Positions 7,124 through 16,142 of a DNA stretch of 64,000 bases are shown in pieces. The notes below the pieces were generated by a model. The model saw only the letters and a list, made by a program, of their open reading frames with translations. It was not told the DNA's origin and searched no databases. Every line of letters begins with the position of its first letter. Position 1 is the stretch's first letter. Made by a program: the position numbers and the translations under genes. The stretch comes from an uncultured Gammaproteobacteria bacterium (GTDB lineage: Bacteria > Pseudomonadota > Gammaproteobacteria > Arenicellales > JAANXG01), in NCBI GenBank assembly GCA_947258975.1, contig CAMYKK010000023.1, positions 1-64,000 of the forward strand. Reading direction: 5' to 3'.

Positions 7124-8422
7124 TCAGCCCTTCCAGGTTAACGTCAGAATATCGTCTGTACCGAGGTGCACCCCGGTCCCGAACTTTGTGCCTTCCCTGT
7201 TTAGAACATCAGTCAACCACTCCGCATCCTCGGCAACGGCCCGATGGACTTTGAAGCGCTTGATATGGGTTGGTATCATTTGACAAGACACCAACTCACC
7301 GTTCTTGGCATTTAGGGTGACAAAATACATCAATCCCAGCTCGGCTCTGAACTCCGCATATCCACTTATGCCTTCATAGTCGTTGATGAAGTCACCACAA
7401 CCATAGACGATCGGCCGCTGTTGATAGACCTCGATGCCTTTCGCATGGTGAGACGAGTGGCCATGAATCACGTCCACGCCCGCGTCGTCGATGAGTTGAT
7501 GCGCAAATCTCGTCTGCTCCCGGGGGATGTGGTAACCCCAATTCCTTCCCCAATGGATGGAGGCGACGACGATGTCGTGCGGGCGCTTCACCTGCTGGAT
7601 GCGTGTCGCGTTTTTCCGGACTGTATCGTCTGAGAAGTCTTTTAATAAATTGATTCCGGCCCTGTTTTCCGAGGCTGCCCAAGTCCGGGGTATGCCGCTG
7701 GTCTCCGATCCCAATGCGAATACCAACACTCTCGATCGTCCTGCGACGTCTATGATCGCCGGGGCGATGGCCGCGGTTAGGTTCCTGCCGGCGCCGGCAG
7801 TGTTGATGTTCGCCCGCGCCAGGGTGAAGAGTGTCTCCTCGAGGCCGGGGTAACCCCAATCCAGAACATGGTTGTTGGCAAGCACACAGCAATCTATCGC
7901 CGCAGCCTGAATGCAAGCGATGTTGGCTGGATGCATGCGGTAGTTGATGCCTTTTCCTTTCCAGTAGTCGCCGCTCTTAGTCACCGCGGTCTCGAGATTA
8001 ATGATCCTCGCATCGGGCTGCACGCGTTCCAACTCTTGCAAGGCGTCTCCCCATATGTAAGCAAAATCTACCGGTTTAGGAATAGGGCCATTGACCTGCT
8101 CCGCGATGTCAACGTAGCCCACAGCAGAATTCACGTACGGTTCGTACAGGCATGGATTGCTTGGATGAGGCAGGATCTGGTCGATGCCCCTGCCGGTCAT
8201 CACGTCACCGGCGAGGAACAACGTGATGCGCTGGGCATCATCAGATTGCGTCGTTGTTGCATGGTGCATACCGAGGGCGTGCCGTTTCGTGGCGGAATCG
8301 GCTTTTGCTCCGCTGGCTAACATGCCAACGGTGGCGAGGGAAGAAACTTTCAAGAACCGTCTTCTATGCAAGTCGAGCAGCTTGGGCGCGTGATGCAAAT
8401 CGTGGTAATAATACTCGCTCAA
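7124..8422 (-). CDS. CapA-family (PGA_cap) metallophosphatase-like protein, Tat-exported
   Basis: 432 residues. A twin-arginine signal (HRRRFLKVSSLA) predicts folded export. The rest matches the CapA/poly-gamma-glutamate-synthesis domain, a calcineurin-like fold: LFLAGDVMTGRGID with metal-binding Asp, NLETAVT, CCVLANNHVLDWG, VASIHWGRNWGY and HGHSSHHAKGIE. CapA proteins belong to capsule poly-gamma-glutamate systems, but many stand-alone copies exist and no capB/capC lies nearby, so a periplasmic phosphatase or nuclease-like role is open. The 8422 start is a TTG with only a weak ribosome site; the true start may differ by a few codons, before the RR motif. Confidence 0.8.
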   Translation of the reverse strand: MSEYYYHDLHHAPKLLDLHRRRFLKVSSLATVGMLASGAKADSATKRHALGMHHATTTQSDDAQRITLFLAGDVMTGRGIDQILPHPSNPCLYEPYVNSAVGYVDIAEQVNGPIPKPVDFAYIWGDALQELERVQPDARIINLETAVTKSGDYWKGKGINYRMHPANIACIQAAAIDCCVLANNHVLDWGYPGLEETLFTLARANINTAGAGRNLTAAIAPAIIDVAGRSRVLVFALGSETSGIPRTWAASENRAGINLLKDFSDDTVRKNATRIQQVKRPHDIVVASIHWGRNWGYHIPREQTRFAHQLIDDAGVDVIHGHSSHHAKGIEVYQQRPIVYGCGDFINDYEGISGYAEFRAELGLMYFVTLNAKNGELVSCQMIPTHIKRFKVHRAVAEDAEWLTDVLNREGTKFGTGVHLGTDDILTLTWKG

Positions 8423-8901
8423 AGGCCTGAAAACAGGGACCTACATAACGTCAGAGCGTTCTGTCACAGCAGGCTTGCGGGATACCACTCTCTGCAAGCC
8501 GGCGGAGCCACCGTGGGGTAAAGCGGATTCACCCCAGATACCGGGCGTATCATTTCCGTCTAAAAATAAATCTGCCTCCAATATAACCATTTTACCGGGG
8601 CAGGGAACATTTTTTTGCCACCTATCTGATGCAGCGTTTGCGAGGAGACAGGGTAAAGACCGCGGCTCAGTTTGCCGCCGAGTTTACCGCCAGGAGCCTG
8701 CAGGGTCCGGGGTGTCGTGTTTTGTCGACAGACCCGTAAATAGTAATGATAGCGCAAGAACCGGGGAATACGGCCGCGAGCGGAAAAATTAAACCCAGCG
8801 GAAACACTTGAGATGATTGATCGATGCTCATCTTGTCCACGCCGTACCTTATACTCCGGCGTATCACGACGGTTTTGTCTTGGGTCTGAAAAAAACGAGA
8901 A
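8423..8901. other. Divergent intergenic region
   Basis: 479 bases between divergent genes. It holds a 7-bp hairpin GGCTTGC/GCAAGCC (8472-8478 and 8494-8500) and several open stretches that look non-coding. Promoters for both flanking genes are expected. I recognise no known riboswitch or RNA. Confidence 0.35.
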
Positions 8902-9885
8902 ATGATTCGTCACATAGTCGAATTCGCCCGTGTCGCGGTGTTCGTGCTTGCATCGGCGTTGTGCGTTGTGGCCGGCGTCCAGGCTGCGACGATAAAAATC
9001 GCCACCTGGAATTTGGAACATCTCGCGGAGCGTGACGGAGCAGGGTGCCGGCCGAGAGTCGAAAATGACTACGAGACGCTGCGGCGTTATGCTCGGAACT
9101 TGCAAGCCGATGTCATCGCTTTTCAAGAGGTCGAAAGCGTTGCCGCCGCGCACCGGGTGTTCGATCCCATCGTGTACCGGATCGAGATTTCCGAACGACC
9201 CTACATGCCCAGCGACGAGTGCCGGAATCGCACCGGCAGATTTCTCACCGCGCAGCGGGTGGGCCTGGCCGTCAGAAAACATATTCCCTATACGCGGCTT
9301 CGAGATTTTCAGGAGCTCGGTGTTTCCGGAACCCGCTGGGGCGTACAGATACGCGTCTATCCACGAACTACGCCGGTAACCCTACTTTCGATTCATTTGA
9401 AGTCGGGGTGCTTCTCGGAGCCGCTCAACGCCGCTGCATTGGATCCAAACTGCGCCATCTTGGTCGAGCAACAGTCGATATTGGAGCAGTGGATCGATCG
9501 CAATGCCGCGCGGGGCAAGCGTTTCATCGTGCTTGGCGACTTCAATCGCCGTTTGAATGTTGCGGGAGACGAATTTTGGCGCGAAATTGATGATAGCGAG
9601 CCAAATCTAGCGGCGGATCTTGAGCGGGTGACGGCCGGACATCTCGCCACCGCATGTCACCCGAAGTATCCGGAATTGATCGACCATATTGTGCTGGATC
9701 GTTGGACCGATTTGATGGCGCGCGAAAACACCTTACGGATTTTGCGGTATGCGGAACCCTGGGAGCGGCGGCCCTCGGATCACTGCCCAATTTCGATTGA
9801 TATCGTCCTCAACGACGGACTCCATCGGTGGCGCGAGAGGAGGCACGACTCCGCCGGGTATCCGGCACGGATTCATTACGAGTGA
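8902..9885 (+). CDS. Exported endonuclease/exonuclease/phosphatase (EEP) family protein
   Basis: 327 residues with a signal peptide (cleavage near residue 29), then an EEP domain of the DNase I/exonuclease III fold. Motifs in order: ATWNLEHL (metal-binding Asn), FQEVES (metal-binding Glu), IHLKSGC, GDFNRR (catalytic Asp-x-Asn) and SDHCPI (Asp-His pair). This supports an extracytoplasmic Mg-dependent phosphodiesterase, perhaps a nuclease that scavenges extracellular DNA, or a phospholipid phosphatase. The ATG at 8902 has the purine-rich ACGAGAA in front. It is apparently monocistronic. Confidence 0.85.
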   Translation: MIRHIVEFARVAVFVLASALCVVAGVQAATIKIATWNLEHLAERDGAGCRPRVENDYETLRRYARNLQADVIAFQEVESVAAAHRVFDPIVYRIEISERPYMPSDECRNRTGRFLTAQRVGLAVRKHIPYTRLRDFQELGVSGTRWGVQIRVYPRTTPVTLLSIHLKSGCFSEPLNAAALDPNCAILVEQQSILEQWIDRNAARGKRFIVLGDFNRRLNVAGDEFWREIDDSEPNLAADLERVTAGHLATACHPKYPELIDHIVLDRWTDLMARENTLRILRYAEPWERRPSDHCPISIDIVLNDGLHRWRERRHDSAGYPARIHYE

Positions 9886-10129
9886 AACTTCGATACGTTT
9901 CGTCGATACAAAGAATAATATGCCCATCCAGTTTGGGTTCGGGAATTACGATAAATCTGGTTATTAAGCTGTTCGTATCCTGGTGCGTAAATATTACATG
10001 AGCGTTAGTCCGTGCTGGCGTGGGCATGCCCCGTTGTCTAAACTCATGATTATCCGACAATGGCGGACTGCACCTTAATTAGTGTCAGCACAGGTATCGA
10101 TAAAGCATTTACTTAGTTGTGAACTCGTC

Positions 10130-10897
10130 ATGACTGATATCACTACAAGTATGATCATCACCAGAGTCATTGCATGTTGGCGGGCTACCGGCATCTGTTT
10201 GCGCGTGACCGTTCTGTCCATGTCCGTCGCAGCGTGTGGAGCGTTGCCCCAAAAACCAGTGGCCGATCAAAGGGAGTCCGTCAATCAGGCCCCCAGCGAA
10301 GATGCGGCCCAATCCAGTATCGTAACCAAAGTGATTTTGAAAGCCGATACCGAGCGCATTGAAAAGTTGGAGCGGGAGATTGTGCGTCTGACCACCGAAC
10401 TAGCTCGCGCGGAAGAAACTTTGGTTGCTGTGGAATCCGGTTTACAAAGCGGATACACACGTGCTGATGCGGTAAAGTCCATGGCGGAAGCACAGATGCA
10501 ATTAGAGAAAACGACAGGTCTCGCTCCGTGGCATGCCGAAAAGATCGCCCAAGCCCAAGACAAACTCAAGACCGCTCAATCCCACATTGACGCTGGGCGA
10601 TTTGGCGCCGGCCTATTCTTTGTCTACCGGGTAAACAGTATTGTCAAAAACGTTAACGCTGAAACCGAAGCGATCCGCACGTCACCGAATTTGTTGTTCG
10701 TCGGCAAGAAACGCGCGAATCTTCGAGGTGGACCGTCTACCAATCACAAGGTGGTTATGACCTTGACGCAAGATACGCCTCTATTTCGTGAAGATCGAAG
10801 GGGAAAGTGGATACTTGTCAGGACGCTCGCGGGAACAGTGGGGTGGATCCACTCGGGCTTGGTAACGAGGGAGGTGCCCGGCGGTATCGGGGGTTAA
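10130..10897 (+). CDS. Lipoprotein with coiled coil and bacterial SH3 domain
   Basis: About 255 residues. A lipobox VAAC near residue 36 follows a hydrophobic stretch. A charged coiled coil comes next (DTERIEKLEREIVRLTTELA region, then KIAQAQDKLKTAQSHID). The C-terminal SH3b domain begins at KRANLRGGPSTNH and ends at GWIHSGLV. SH3b domains bind peptidoglycan or peptide ligands, so a cell-wall-associated envelope role is likely. The start at 10130 is preferred over the GTG at 10082 because it gives a shorter N-terminus before the lipobox; neither has a strong ribosome site. Its end nearly abuts the convergent diguanylate cyclase. Confidence 0.7.
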   Translation: MTDITTSMIITRVIACWRATGICLRVTVLSMSVAACGALPQKPVADQRESVNQAPSEDAAQSSIVTKVILKADTERIEKLEREIVRLTTELARAEETLVAVESGLQSGYTRADAVKSMAEAQMQLEKTTGLAPWHAEKIAQAQDKLKTAQSHIDAGRFGAGLFFVYRVNSIVKNVNAETEAIRTSPNLLFVGKKRANLRGGPSTNHKVVMTLTQDTPLFREDRRGKWILVRTLAGTVGWIHSGLVTREVPGGIGG

Positions 10898-10913
10898 TAT
10901 GATATGTGGCAGG

Positions 10914-12596
10914 TCAGGCTATGCCCTCAACCTGCTTTATGCCCACCGCGCGCACACAATTTCTGCCGGCTTTTTTTGCACGATACAAAGCTTGGTCTGC
11001 ATCGTTGAATAGCGTTTTGCTATCGTGCGTAAAGGTCGCGACACCCGCGGACATCGTTATTCTGGCCCGTAATTCAGGTTCGCCAGAAATAGACACCTTG
11101 TCCGCAACGACCCGCCGTAGTTGCTCCGCCAATTCTAACGCCACCTCAAGTTTGGTGTTTGGCGCAACAATGATGAATTCGTCGCCTCCATACCGTGCCA
11201 CCACGTCTGATGTGCGTGTGTGACGCTTGAATACTTCCGCCACCCGCTCCAGAATCTTGTCTCCCTCTCCATGACCAAGGCGATCGTTCAATAGCTTGAA
11301 GTTGTCGATATCACAGAGTATCAGTGCCAGTTCTTTGCCGTTCCGCTTAGCGATCTTTTCTTCCTTCGATAGATACAGTTGAAAGAAACGATGGTTATAT
11401 AGTCCGGTAAGGCCATCGGTCACTGATAATTTTTGCAGTGCCTTAGTCTTCTCATGCAAACGAGCCGTCATGCTGTTGAACGCGCGTGTAAGCATGTTGA
11501 TTTCATCGTTGGATGACGTCTCATCAATTAACACATTGGTTTTTCCAGCGGCAATCTGTTGCACGCCCCGCGATAACGCTTCGATAGGACGGCTGATTGA
11601 AATTGCTATGCGGTAAGCGCCAATAGAGAACAACAACGCAATCCCCAGGTTGATTGCCAATGTCCGCCAGAATATATCTACAACCGGTGCGAAGTTTTCC
11701 GAATATGATTCTTCGACCACCAGGACGTTTTCAATTTCCGGCACAAACAATGCGCTTCCAACAACGTGTTGTTTCCGATTTGTGTATTCCTTCAATACGG
11801 GTTCTTGCGGCTGACTAGGCAACTCCTGCATTGTCGCGTAATCAATTGGGATGGGTTGATTCGATGCGACGTAGTTCCCATTGCTGTCCACCAGATACAT
11901 TAAAGCGGTGTCAGACAATTCACTCGCCTTTAGATGCTGTTCCAGAGAATCGACGGTGAGAATGGCGTTTAAGGTACCCAATTTCGTTTCTTGAAACTCA
12001 AGCAGCGGCGACGACGCGATCTGTATGACTTTATCATCAGCTATGATGACGTCGCTCAGCGATGTACCGTTGACATGTGTATTGCGATCTAGGAATTCAC
12101 GCGGGAGCGCAAGCTGCTTGCCGACCCACACGATGGGTTGATGCTCTTTCCCAAGCACAAACAGGGCAGAGAACTTCGGGGAGTTTTGTAGCAGGTAGCC
12201 TAGAAATCGTTCCGCTTCCTTGCGGCTTTGTTCCTGACCATGGACCGTGAAGTCAGTGATTGCCCCGATCAAGGTTGACGCGCTCGCGAACACGGAAATC
12301 TCATGCAGACGCTGGTCGTACCATAGTTTGACCTTATCGGCGGTCTGTTTCAGTAAGGATGGCAATTTTTGTTCGACCCGCGAATGCAGGAATTCACGGG
12401 TGGCGTGCGTGGAGATCAAAGATACCACCAAAGTGGTCATCAACGTGGCGGTGAGCACGAACAGGCTGAACTTGCTCCGTAGGCTCCCGAAGGGCTTTGA
12501 TCTGTGCCGTTTTCCGTTGTGTTTGGCTACGGCTGTTGGTTTTTCGGGCGCCGTCGCTGCATCACCAGACGCCGCTTTTGCGTGTGTATTACTCAC
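10914..12596 (-). CDS. Membrane diguanylate cyclase (dCache-HAMP-GGDEF)
   Basis: About 560 residues. It has a cytosolic N-terminal tail, a transmembrane helix (about 45-65), a periplasmic sensor region of about 250 residues consistent with a dCache fold, a second transmembrane helix, HAMP, and a GGDEF domain with the active-site motif YGGDEF. The inhibitory RxxD (RTSD) lies five residues before GGDEF, so the enzyme should make c-di-GMP and be product-inhibited. There is no EAL domain. The GTG at 12596 is preferred because AGGGGTGGGG lies just upstream; a GTG at 12617 is the longer option. The ligand cannot be read from sequence. Confidence 0.9.
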   Translation of the reverse strand: MSNTHAKAASGDAATAPEKPTAVAKHNGKRHRSKPFGSLRSKFSLFVLTATLMTTLVVSLISTHATREFLHSRVEQKLPSLLKQTADKVKLWYDQRLHEISVFASASTLIGAITDFTVHGQEQSRKEAERFLGYLLQNSPKFSALFVLGKEHQPIVWVGKQLALPREFLDRNTHVNGTSLSDVIIADDKVIQIASSPLLEFQETKLGTLNAILTVDSLEQHLKASELSDTALMYLVDSNGNYVASNQPIPIDYATMQELPSQPQEPVLKEYTNRKQHVVGSALFVPEIENVLVVEESYSENFAPVVDIFWRTLAINLGIALLFSIGAYRIAISISRPIEALSRGVQQIAAGKTNVLIDETSSNDEINMLTRAFNSMTARLHEKTKALQKLSVTDGLTGLYNHRFFQLYLSKEEKIAKRNGKELALILCDIDNFKLLNDRLGHGEGDKILERVAEVFKRHTRTSDVVARYGGDEFIIVAPNTKLEVALELAEQLRRVVADKVSISGEPELRARITMSAGVATFTHDSKTLFNDADQALYRAKKAGRNCVRAVGIKQVEGIA

Positions 12597-12973
12597 CCAT
12601 TCCCCACCCCTGTGCACCTAATAATATTATAGAGGTTGGTGAAAAATTTGCTGAGCACACAGCGGTAACCTGTTGTACGTCAAAGGAATCTTCGCGCGCC
12701 GATGGCCCGAGATGCCACAGCGCGGGGGGTCAAAGTATGCCGCCTACGACCTCGGTAACATCGATGCGAGCACTGATCCGCATTGCGTCGCGGTCGTCGA
12801 TTCGCCTCCCATTGCACTCCCATTGAGATCATGCCGCAACCGGTCGGGGATTGATCAGCGCGCACGTCCGATCCGCTTCGGGTGGTACCCTATATAATTC
12901 GGAATACCGTGAATCTCGCCACTCATCACCGGCAGATTGCCGGCGTGAACTCAGGGAACATATAATCAATACA
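12597..12973. other. Divergent intergenic region
   Basis: 377 bases between the cyclase and mobB. A TATAAT-like CCTATATAATTC at about 12888-12899 could be a -10 box for mobB. Otherwise I see no gene or RNA structure. Confidence 0.3.
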
Positions 12974-13561
12974 ATGAGTTATATAGATAAGCTTAAGCCG
13001 CCTGTCGTCGGGATCGTCGCCTATCAGAAAAACGCCGGAAAGACGGTGTTGTTGAAAGAGTTAATCCGCCTGGCGCGGGAGCGGGGCCTCAGGGTCGCGG
13101 TCATCAAGCATGCGCACCACAGCTTTGACATCGATCATGTGGGCAAGGACAGCTATGAAATGAGAAGCAGCGGCGCCGCTCAGGTACTGGTCGCTTCGCG
13201 CAAACGCTGGGCCTTGATGGCGGAGACCCCGGACAACGAACACGATCCGTCGCTCAGCGACTTGGTCGCCCGCTTGGAGCTGGAAGACGTAGATCTCGTG
13301 CTGGTGGAAGGCTTGCGACACGAGCCGATTCCGAAGATAGAGGTGCATCGTGCTGATCTGTGTAGCCCATTTTTGTTTCCCGATGACGACACCGTTGTCG
13401 CAGTCGCCTGCGATAACCCCAGTCTTATCGACACCACGCTGCCGTGTCTGGACAGCAATTGCCCGGAGGAAATCCTGGCGTTTATCGAGCAAAGATATGT
13501 TTCACGGCGGTCACAATCCCTTGGGGGTTTGAGCTGCTCAGAATCGCAGGGTCAAGGCTAG
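12974..13561 (+). CDS. mobB: Molybdopterin-guanine dinucleotide biosynthesis adaptor MobB
   Basis: 195 residues. A P-loop GTPase of the MobB family with Walker A GIVAYQKNAGKT near the N-terminus, then the family motif AVIKHAHHSFDIDHVGKDS and LVLVEGLRHEPIPKIEV. MobB binds GTP and helps MobA attach GMP to molybdopterin in molybdoenzyme maturation in the cytosol. The ATG at 12974 puts the P-loop at the usual distance from the N-terminus; the longer reading from 12851 does not. No mobA or other moco gene lies within the window, so it is isolated. Confidence 0.88.
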   Translation: MSYIDKLKPPVVGIVAYQKNAGKTVLLKELIRLARERGLRVAVIKHAHHSFDIDHVGKDSYEMRSSGAAQVLVASRKRWALMAETPDNEHDPSLSDLVARLELEDVDLVLVEGLRHEPIPKIEVHRADLCSPFLFPDDDTVVAVACDNPSLIDTTLPCLDSNCPEEILAFIEQRYVSRRSQSLGGLSCSESQGQG

Positions 13562-13757
13562 CACGTGTATTGCACCAAGGCGGCGGGATGAGACGCTGTC
13601 AACTTGATCGAAACAAGCAAGTTGCTTTTGATGATCGTTCGGGCGCAAAGTAAGGTTTACGCCCGCCCAAATACCGAAAAAATATTTGGAGGACTGCGTA
13701 AAGCGCTAGAGAAAGAGCCGCCAACGGCGCTGTCAAGTTGAGTTGATACCGAGGCGT

Positions 13758-14627
13758 TCAGGCAACTTCTTTTGGTTTGTTCGATGGTGTATTAGCGGTC
13801 CGCTGATTCCGCTCCTCTTGCAGCTTGCTCATGCGCAACATCAAGCCTTTTAACGCGATCCGCAGGCGCTCCACAGATTCGGCGAGCCCCGTGACTTCCG
13901 GGCCGCCGCGCACCGTGACCGGGCGGCCTATGTTGCCCTTGCTGATGTCGATGACGGATTCGGTCAACTCGGATATCGGTCCCGCGATGGCGCGCGGGAT
14001 GGTGAGCAACAGCACGCCACCAACCGCCAGGGCTGCCGCCGACAGCGCCATGAGATATTTTTGAATAATCGCGAGATTCGCTTCAACCTGCGACGAAAAA
14101 TCCCGCGCCTGGTTGACTTTATTATCAATTTCCGTGGCGGTGCCTTTGAGGAAGACCCGAAATTTGTTTTTGGCGTCCTGGATCGCTTTGTTCGCCGCAA
14201 GGGTGCCGTTGATGAACCCATTGTTTACGGCGACATCGACCTTATTGAACCCGCTTGCATAGGCATTCAACGACTCGTTCCAGGCCTGGGCCCGTTCCTT
14301 GTCCGCCTGGCTCCAGATGCTCCGGGGTGCGTTCAAGAGCGCCAATCCGTCCTTGAGTTTTCCATAACTATTGTTCCATTCACCCGAGTACTTTGCGCGT
14401 CGATCAGGATTGTCTGCATAGATAAAAAATTCCTTTTCATAACGACGCAGTTTCTGTCCTTCAATCGCGAGACGGGTGAGGGTGTTTCCCTGTTCGTGGG
14501 CCTTTATGGTCTGCGTAATCAGCGCAGCGCTCTCGTTGCTGAAGTAGTAAACCAGGGCGAACTGCGCGAACAGTGCTATGAAAAATATCGAAAACGCGAT
14601 AGTCAATTTGCTCCGTACGGATAACAT
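13758..14627 (-). CDS. Membrane sensor with HAMP domain but no output domain
   Basis: 289 residues. Transmembrane helix 1 (about 9-30) is followed by a helical periplasmic domain of about 150 residues resembling chemoreceptor four-helix bundles, transmembrane helix 2 (about 195-215) and a HAMP domain (SELTESVIDISKGNIGRP, then the ESVERLRIALKGL helix). It ends after a short charged tail, with no methyl-accepting hairpin, kinase or GGDEF domain. The ATG at 14627 is set by GAGGGG six to seven bases upstream. The 84-residue gene at 14642 lies immediately upstream on the same strand, so the two are co-transcribed. The partner that carries the signal is unknown. Confidence 0.75.
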   Translation of the reverse strand: MLSVRSKLTIAFSIFFIALFAQFALVYYFSNESAALITQTIKAHEQGNTLTRLAIEGQKLRRYEKEFFIYADNPDRRAKYSGEWNNSYGKLKDGLALLNAPRSIWSQADKERAQAWNESLNAYASGFNKVDVAVNNGFINGTLAANKAIQDAKNKFRVFLKGTATEIDNKVNQARDFSSQVEANLAIIQKYLMALSAAALAVGGVLLLTIPRAIAGPISELTESVIDISKGNIGRPVTVRGGPEVTGLAESVERLRIALKGLMLRMSKLQEERNQRTANTPSNKPKEVA

Positions 14628-14641
14628 GAGCACCCCCTCGG

Positions 14642-14896
14642 TTAGTTCCTCGCCAACAATAAATGATATTCCGTCATCAAACTGTCGCGAATTTCATGCA
14701 GCAATTTGCGCCGATCTATATCGTTGGGCAGCTTGGTGTATAAATGCTTCATGAAACTCCCCAGCATGTGGATTTGCATCTCGTCCTCCGCTACGCTCAT
14801 TTCTTCGAGCGTCTCGTCGATGATCACTTCACTTAGGATTCCTACCCGTTCAGCGAGCACACCGGCCACGACACCGCGCCAGCCAATGATATCCAT
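14642..14896 (-). CDS. Small helical protein of unknown function, partner of HAMP sensor
   Basis: 84 residues with no recognised family: acidic in the middle (ETLEEMSVAEDEMQ) and apparently mostly helical, no signal peptide. It ends 14 bases before the start of the HAMP protein, so the two probably form an operon. A GGGGG run lies about 10 bases before its ATG. It may be a cytosolic adaptor of the output-less sensor (inference). Nothing in the sequence gives a chemical function. Confidence 0.6.
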   Translation of the reverse strand: MDIIGWRGVVAGVLAERVGILSEVIIDETLEEMSVAEDEMQIHMLGSFMKHLYTKLPNDIDRRKLLHEIRDSLMTEYHLLLARN

Positions 14897-14975
14897 GACA
14901 CTCTAGCCCCCCAAGTAGATAATCCTCTGTAATGCATATGTGTTTGCCGGACCCGGGCCGACCCGGGAATGGGAT

Positions 14976-15386
14976 TTATATGCTAAGCCTAGAGTGAAAA
15001 ACTGGGAATTCAAGAGCATGGATGATCCACCTTAAGTTGAATTGTGCGCCTGTAAGCCGTGGTCCGCGGTCGGCGCGAACGGAAATCTTGGTCTCAGAGG
15101 CCGCTACGTGAAAACGAAGCGTATTTGAACCTCCGGCGCTGCCGGGTGTGGAATCATCGCGTTGCGCGGCGGTGTAAATGACATAGTTGTCAATGTTTTG
15201 ATGCAGCAGGACGACGGTGCGCGGCGGGCGCAGATGGGAGACTGCCGCGGTGGACAGCAGGCGAATTTTGGCGCTGTCAGATACGGGAAGCGTCTTGCAC
15301 ACAGGTGCTGTCATCGACAACAGCCGCCGGTATAACTGCTCTCCGTGCGCTGATGAAACCAAACCGGCGGTGGCCAAAAATGCCAT
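14976..15386 (-). CDS. Hypothetical small exported protein (uncertain)
   Basis: A possible 136-residue protein from the ATG at 15386, whose N-terminus MAFLATAGLVSSAHG resembles the hydrophobic part and cleavage site of a signal peptide. It lacks a positive n-region unless translation starts further upstream. The remainder contains RPPRTVVLLHQNIDN and a terminal stretch suggestive of beta strands. The reading frame stays open upstream into the antisense of the hydratase gene, which weakens the start call. No family recognised. Confidence 0.35.
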   Translation of the reverse strand: MAFLATAGLVSSAHGEQLYRRLLSMTAPVCKTLPVSDSAKIRLLSTAAVSHLRPPRTVVLLHQNIDNYVIYTAAQRDDSTPGSAGGSNTLRFHVAASETKISVRADRGPRLTGAQFNLRWIIHALEFPVFHSRLSI

Positions 15387-15605
15387 GCTCCGTGACCGTT
15401 GAAGCCCTTGTTGGTGAACTGCCGTTCGCTTACGGTTTGATCCACAAACCTCGAGCAGATATGAAGATGTATATCGATTGTCGATGGGTGTGTTGCGAAA
15501 TAATATGTTCAGGCAGTCATCGACCATTCGAATTCGACCTGAAAGGTCGCCATGCAGGTTCAAGACATCTCGGGAACATTGATTTTTAACTCCATTAGCG
15601 GATAG

Positions 15606-16091
15606 ATGGCCATGGTCAAACCAGCTACAAAGAAAGTCGTTGAAAAGAAGATGTCTGACAGCAGCACGGACAGGTATCCGTATGAGGAGTTTGAAGTCGG
15701 GATGAGTGCTTCTTATGCCAAGACCATCACTGACGCGGATATTGTTTTGTTTGCGGGCATCTCCGGGGATATCAATCCGGTCCACTTAAACCAGGAATTT
15801 GCCGCGGACACGATGTTTGCAGGGCGCATCGCGCATGGCCTGCTGACAGCCAGCTTTATTTCGACGGTGCTGGGCGTAATGTTGCCGGGCCCGGGCGGCA
15901 TTTATCTGCGTCAAGACCTCAATTTCAAGGCGCCGGTGCGCGCCGGTGAAACGGTCACTGCGCGCGTTACTATCAAGGAACTGGTCCCCGAAAAACGGCG
16001 CGTCATTCTGGACACGGTATGTACCGTCGGCGACACCGTCGTGCTCGATGGCACCGCCCACGTGTACGTCCCACCCCAGGAAACCAAGTGA
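15606..16091 (+). CDS. phaJ: MaoC-like (R)-specific enoyl-CoA hydratase
   Basis: 161 residues. A single hot-dog-fold MaoC domain with hydratase motif D-x4-H (Asp55 and His60 in SGDINPVH) and FAGRIAHGLLTASF typical of PhaJ-type enzymes. The reaction is reversible hydration of trans-2-enoyl-CoA to (R)-3-hydroxyacyl-CoA, which feeds PHA synthase from beta-oxidation. The gene lies 51 bases upstream of phaC on the same strand, which supports that role. The Lys-rich N-terminal extension (MVKPATKKVVEKK) is unusual; translation could instead begin at Met16 (15651). The symbol is by context and motif. Confidence 0.85.
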   Translation: MAMVKPATKKVVEKKMSDSSTDRYPYEEFEVGMSASYAKTITDADIVLFAGISGDINPVHLNQEFAADTMFAGRIAHGLLTASFISTVLGVMLPGPGGIYLRQDLNFKAPVRAGETVTARVTIKELVPEKRRVILDTVCTVGDTVVLDGTAHVYVPPQETK

Positions 16092-16142
16092 GTTGCGTGT
16101 CAAACTGGTAGATTTCAACTTACCGAGTAAGAAGGGCGGTCA

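Noticed and set aside
8465-8530. Possible riboswitch in the CapA/EEP divergent region
   Set aside because: A short GGCTTGC/GCAAGCC stem is present, but none of the conserved cores I know (B12, c-di-GMP, TPP, glycine) match.
15387-15785. 5' extension of the 14976-15386 frame
   Set aside because: It overlaps the MaoC hydratase on the opposite strand; only the part below 15386 has a signal-like start, and that itself is weak.
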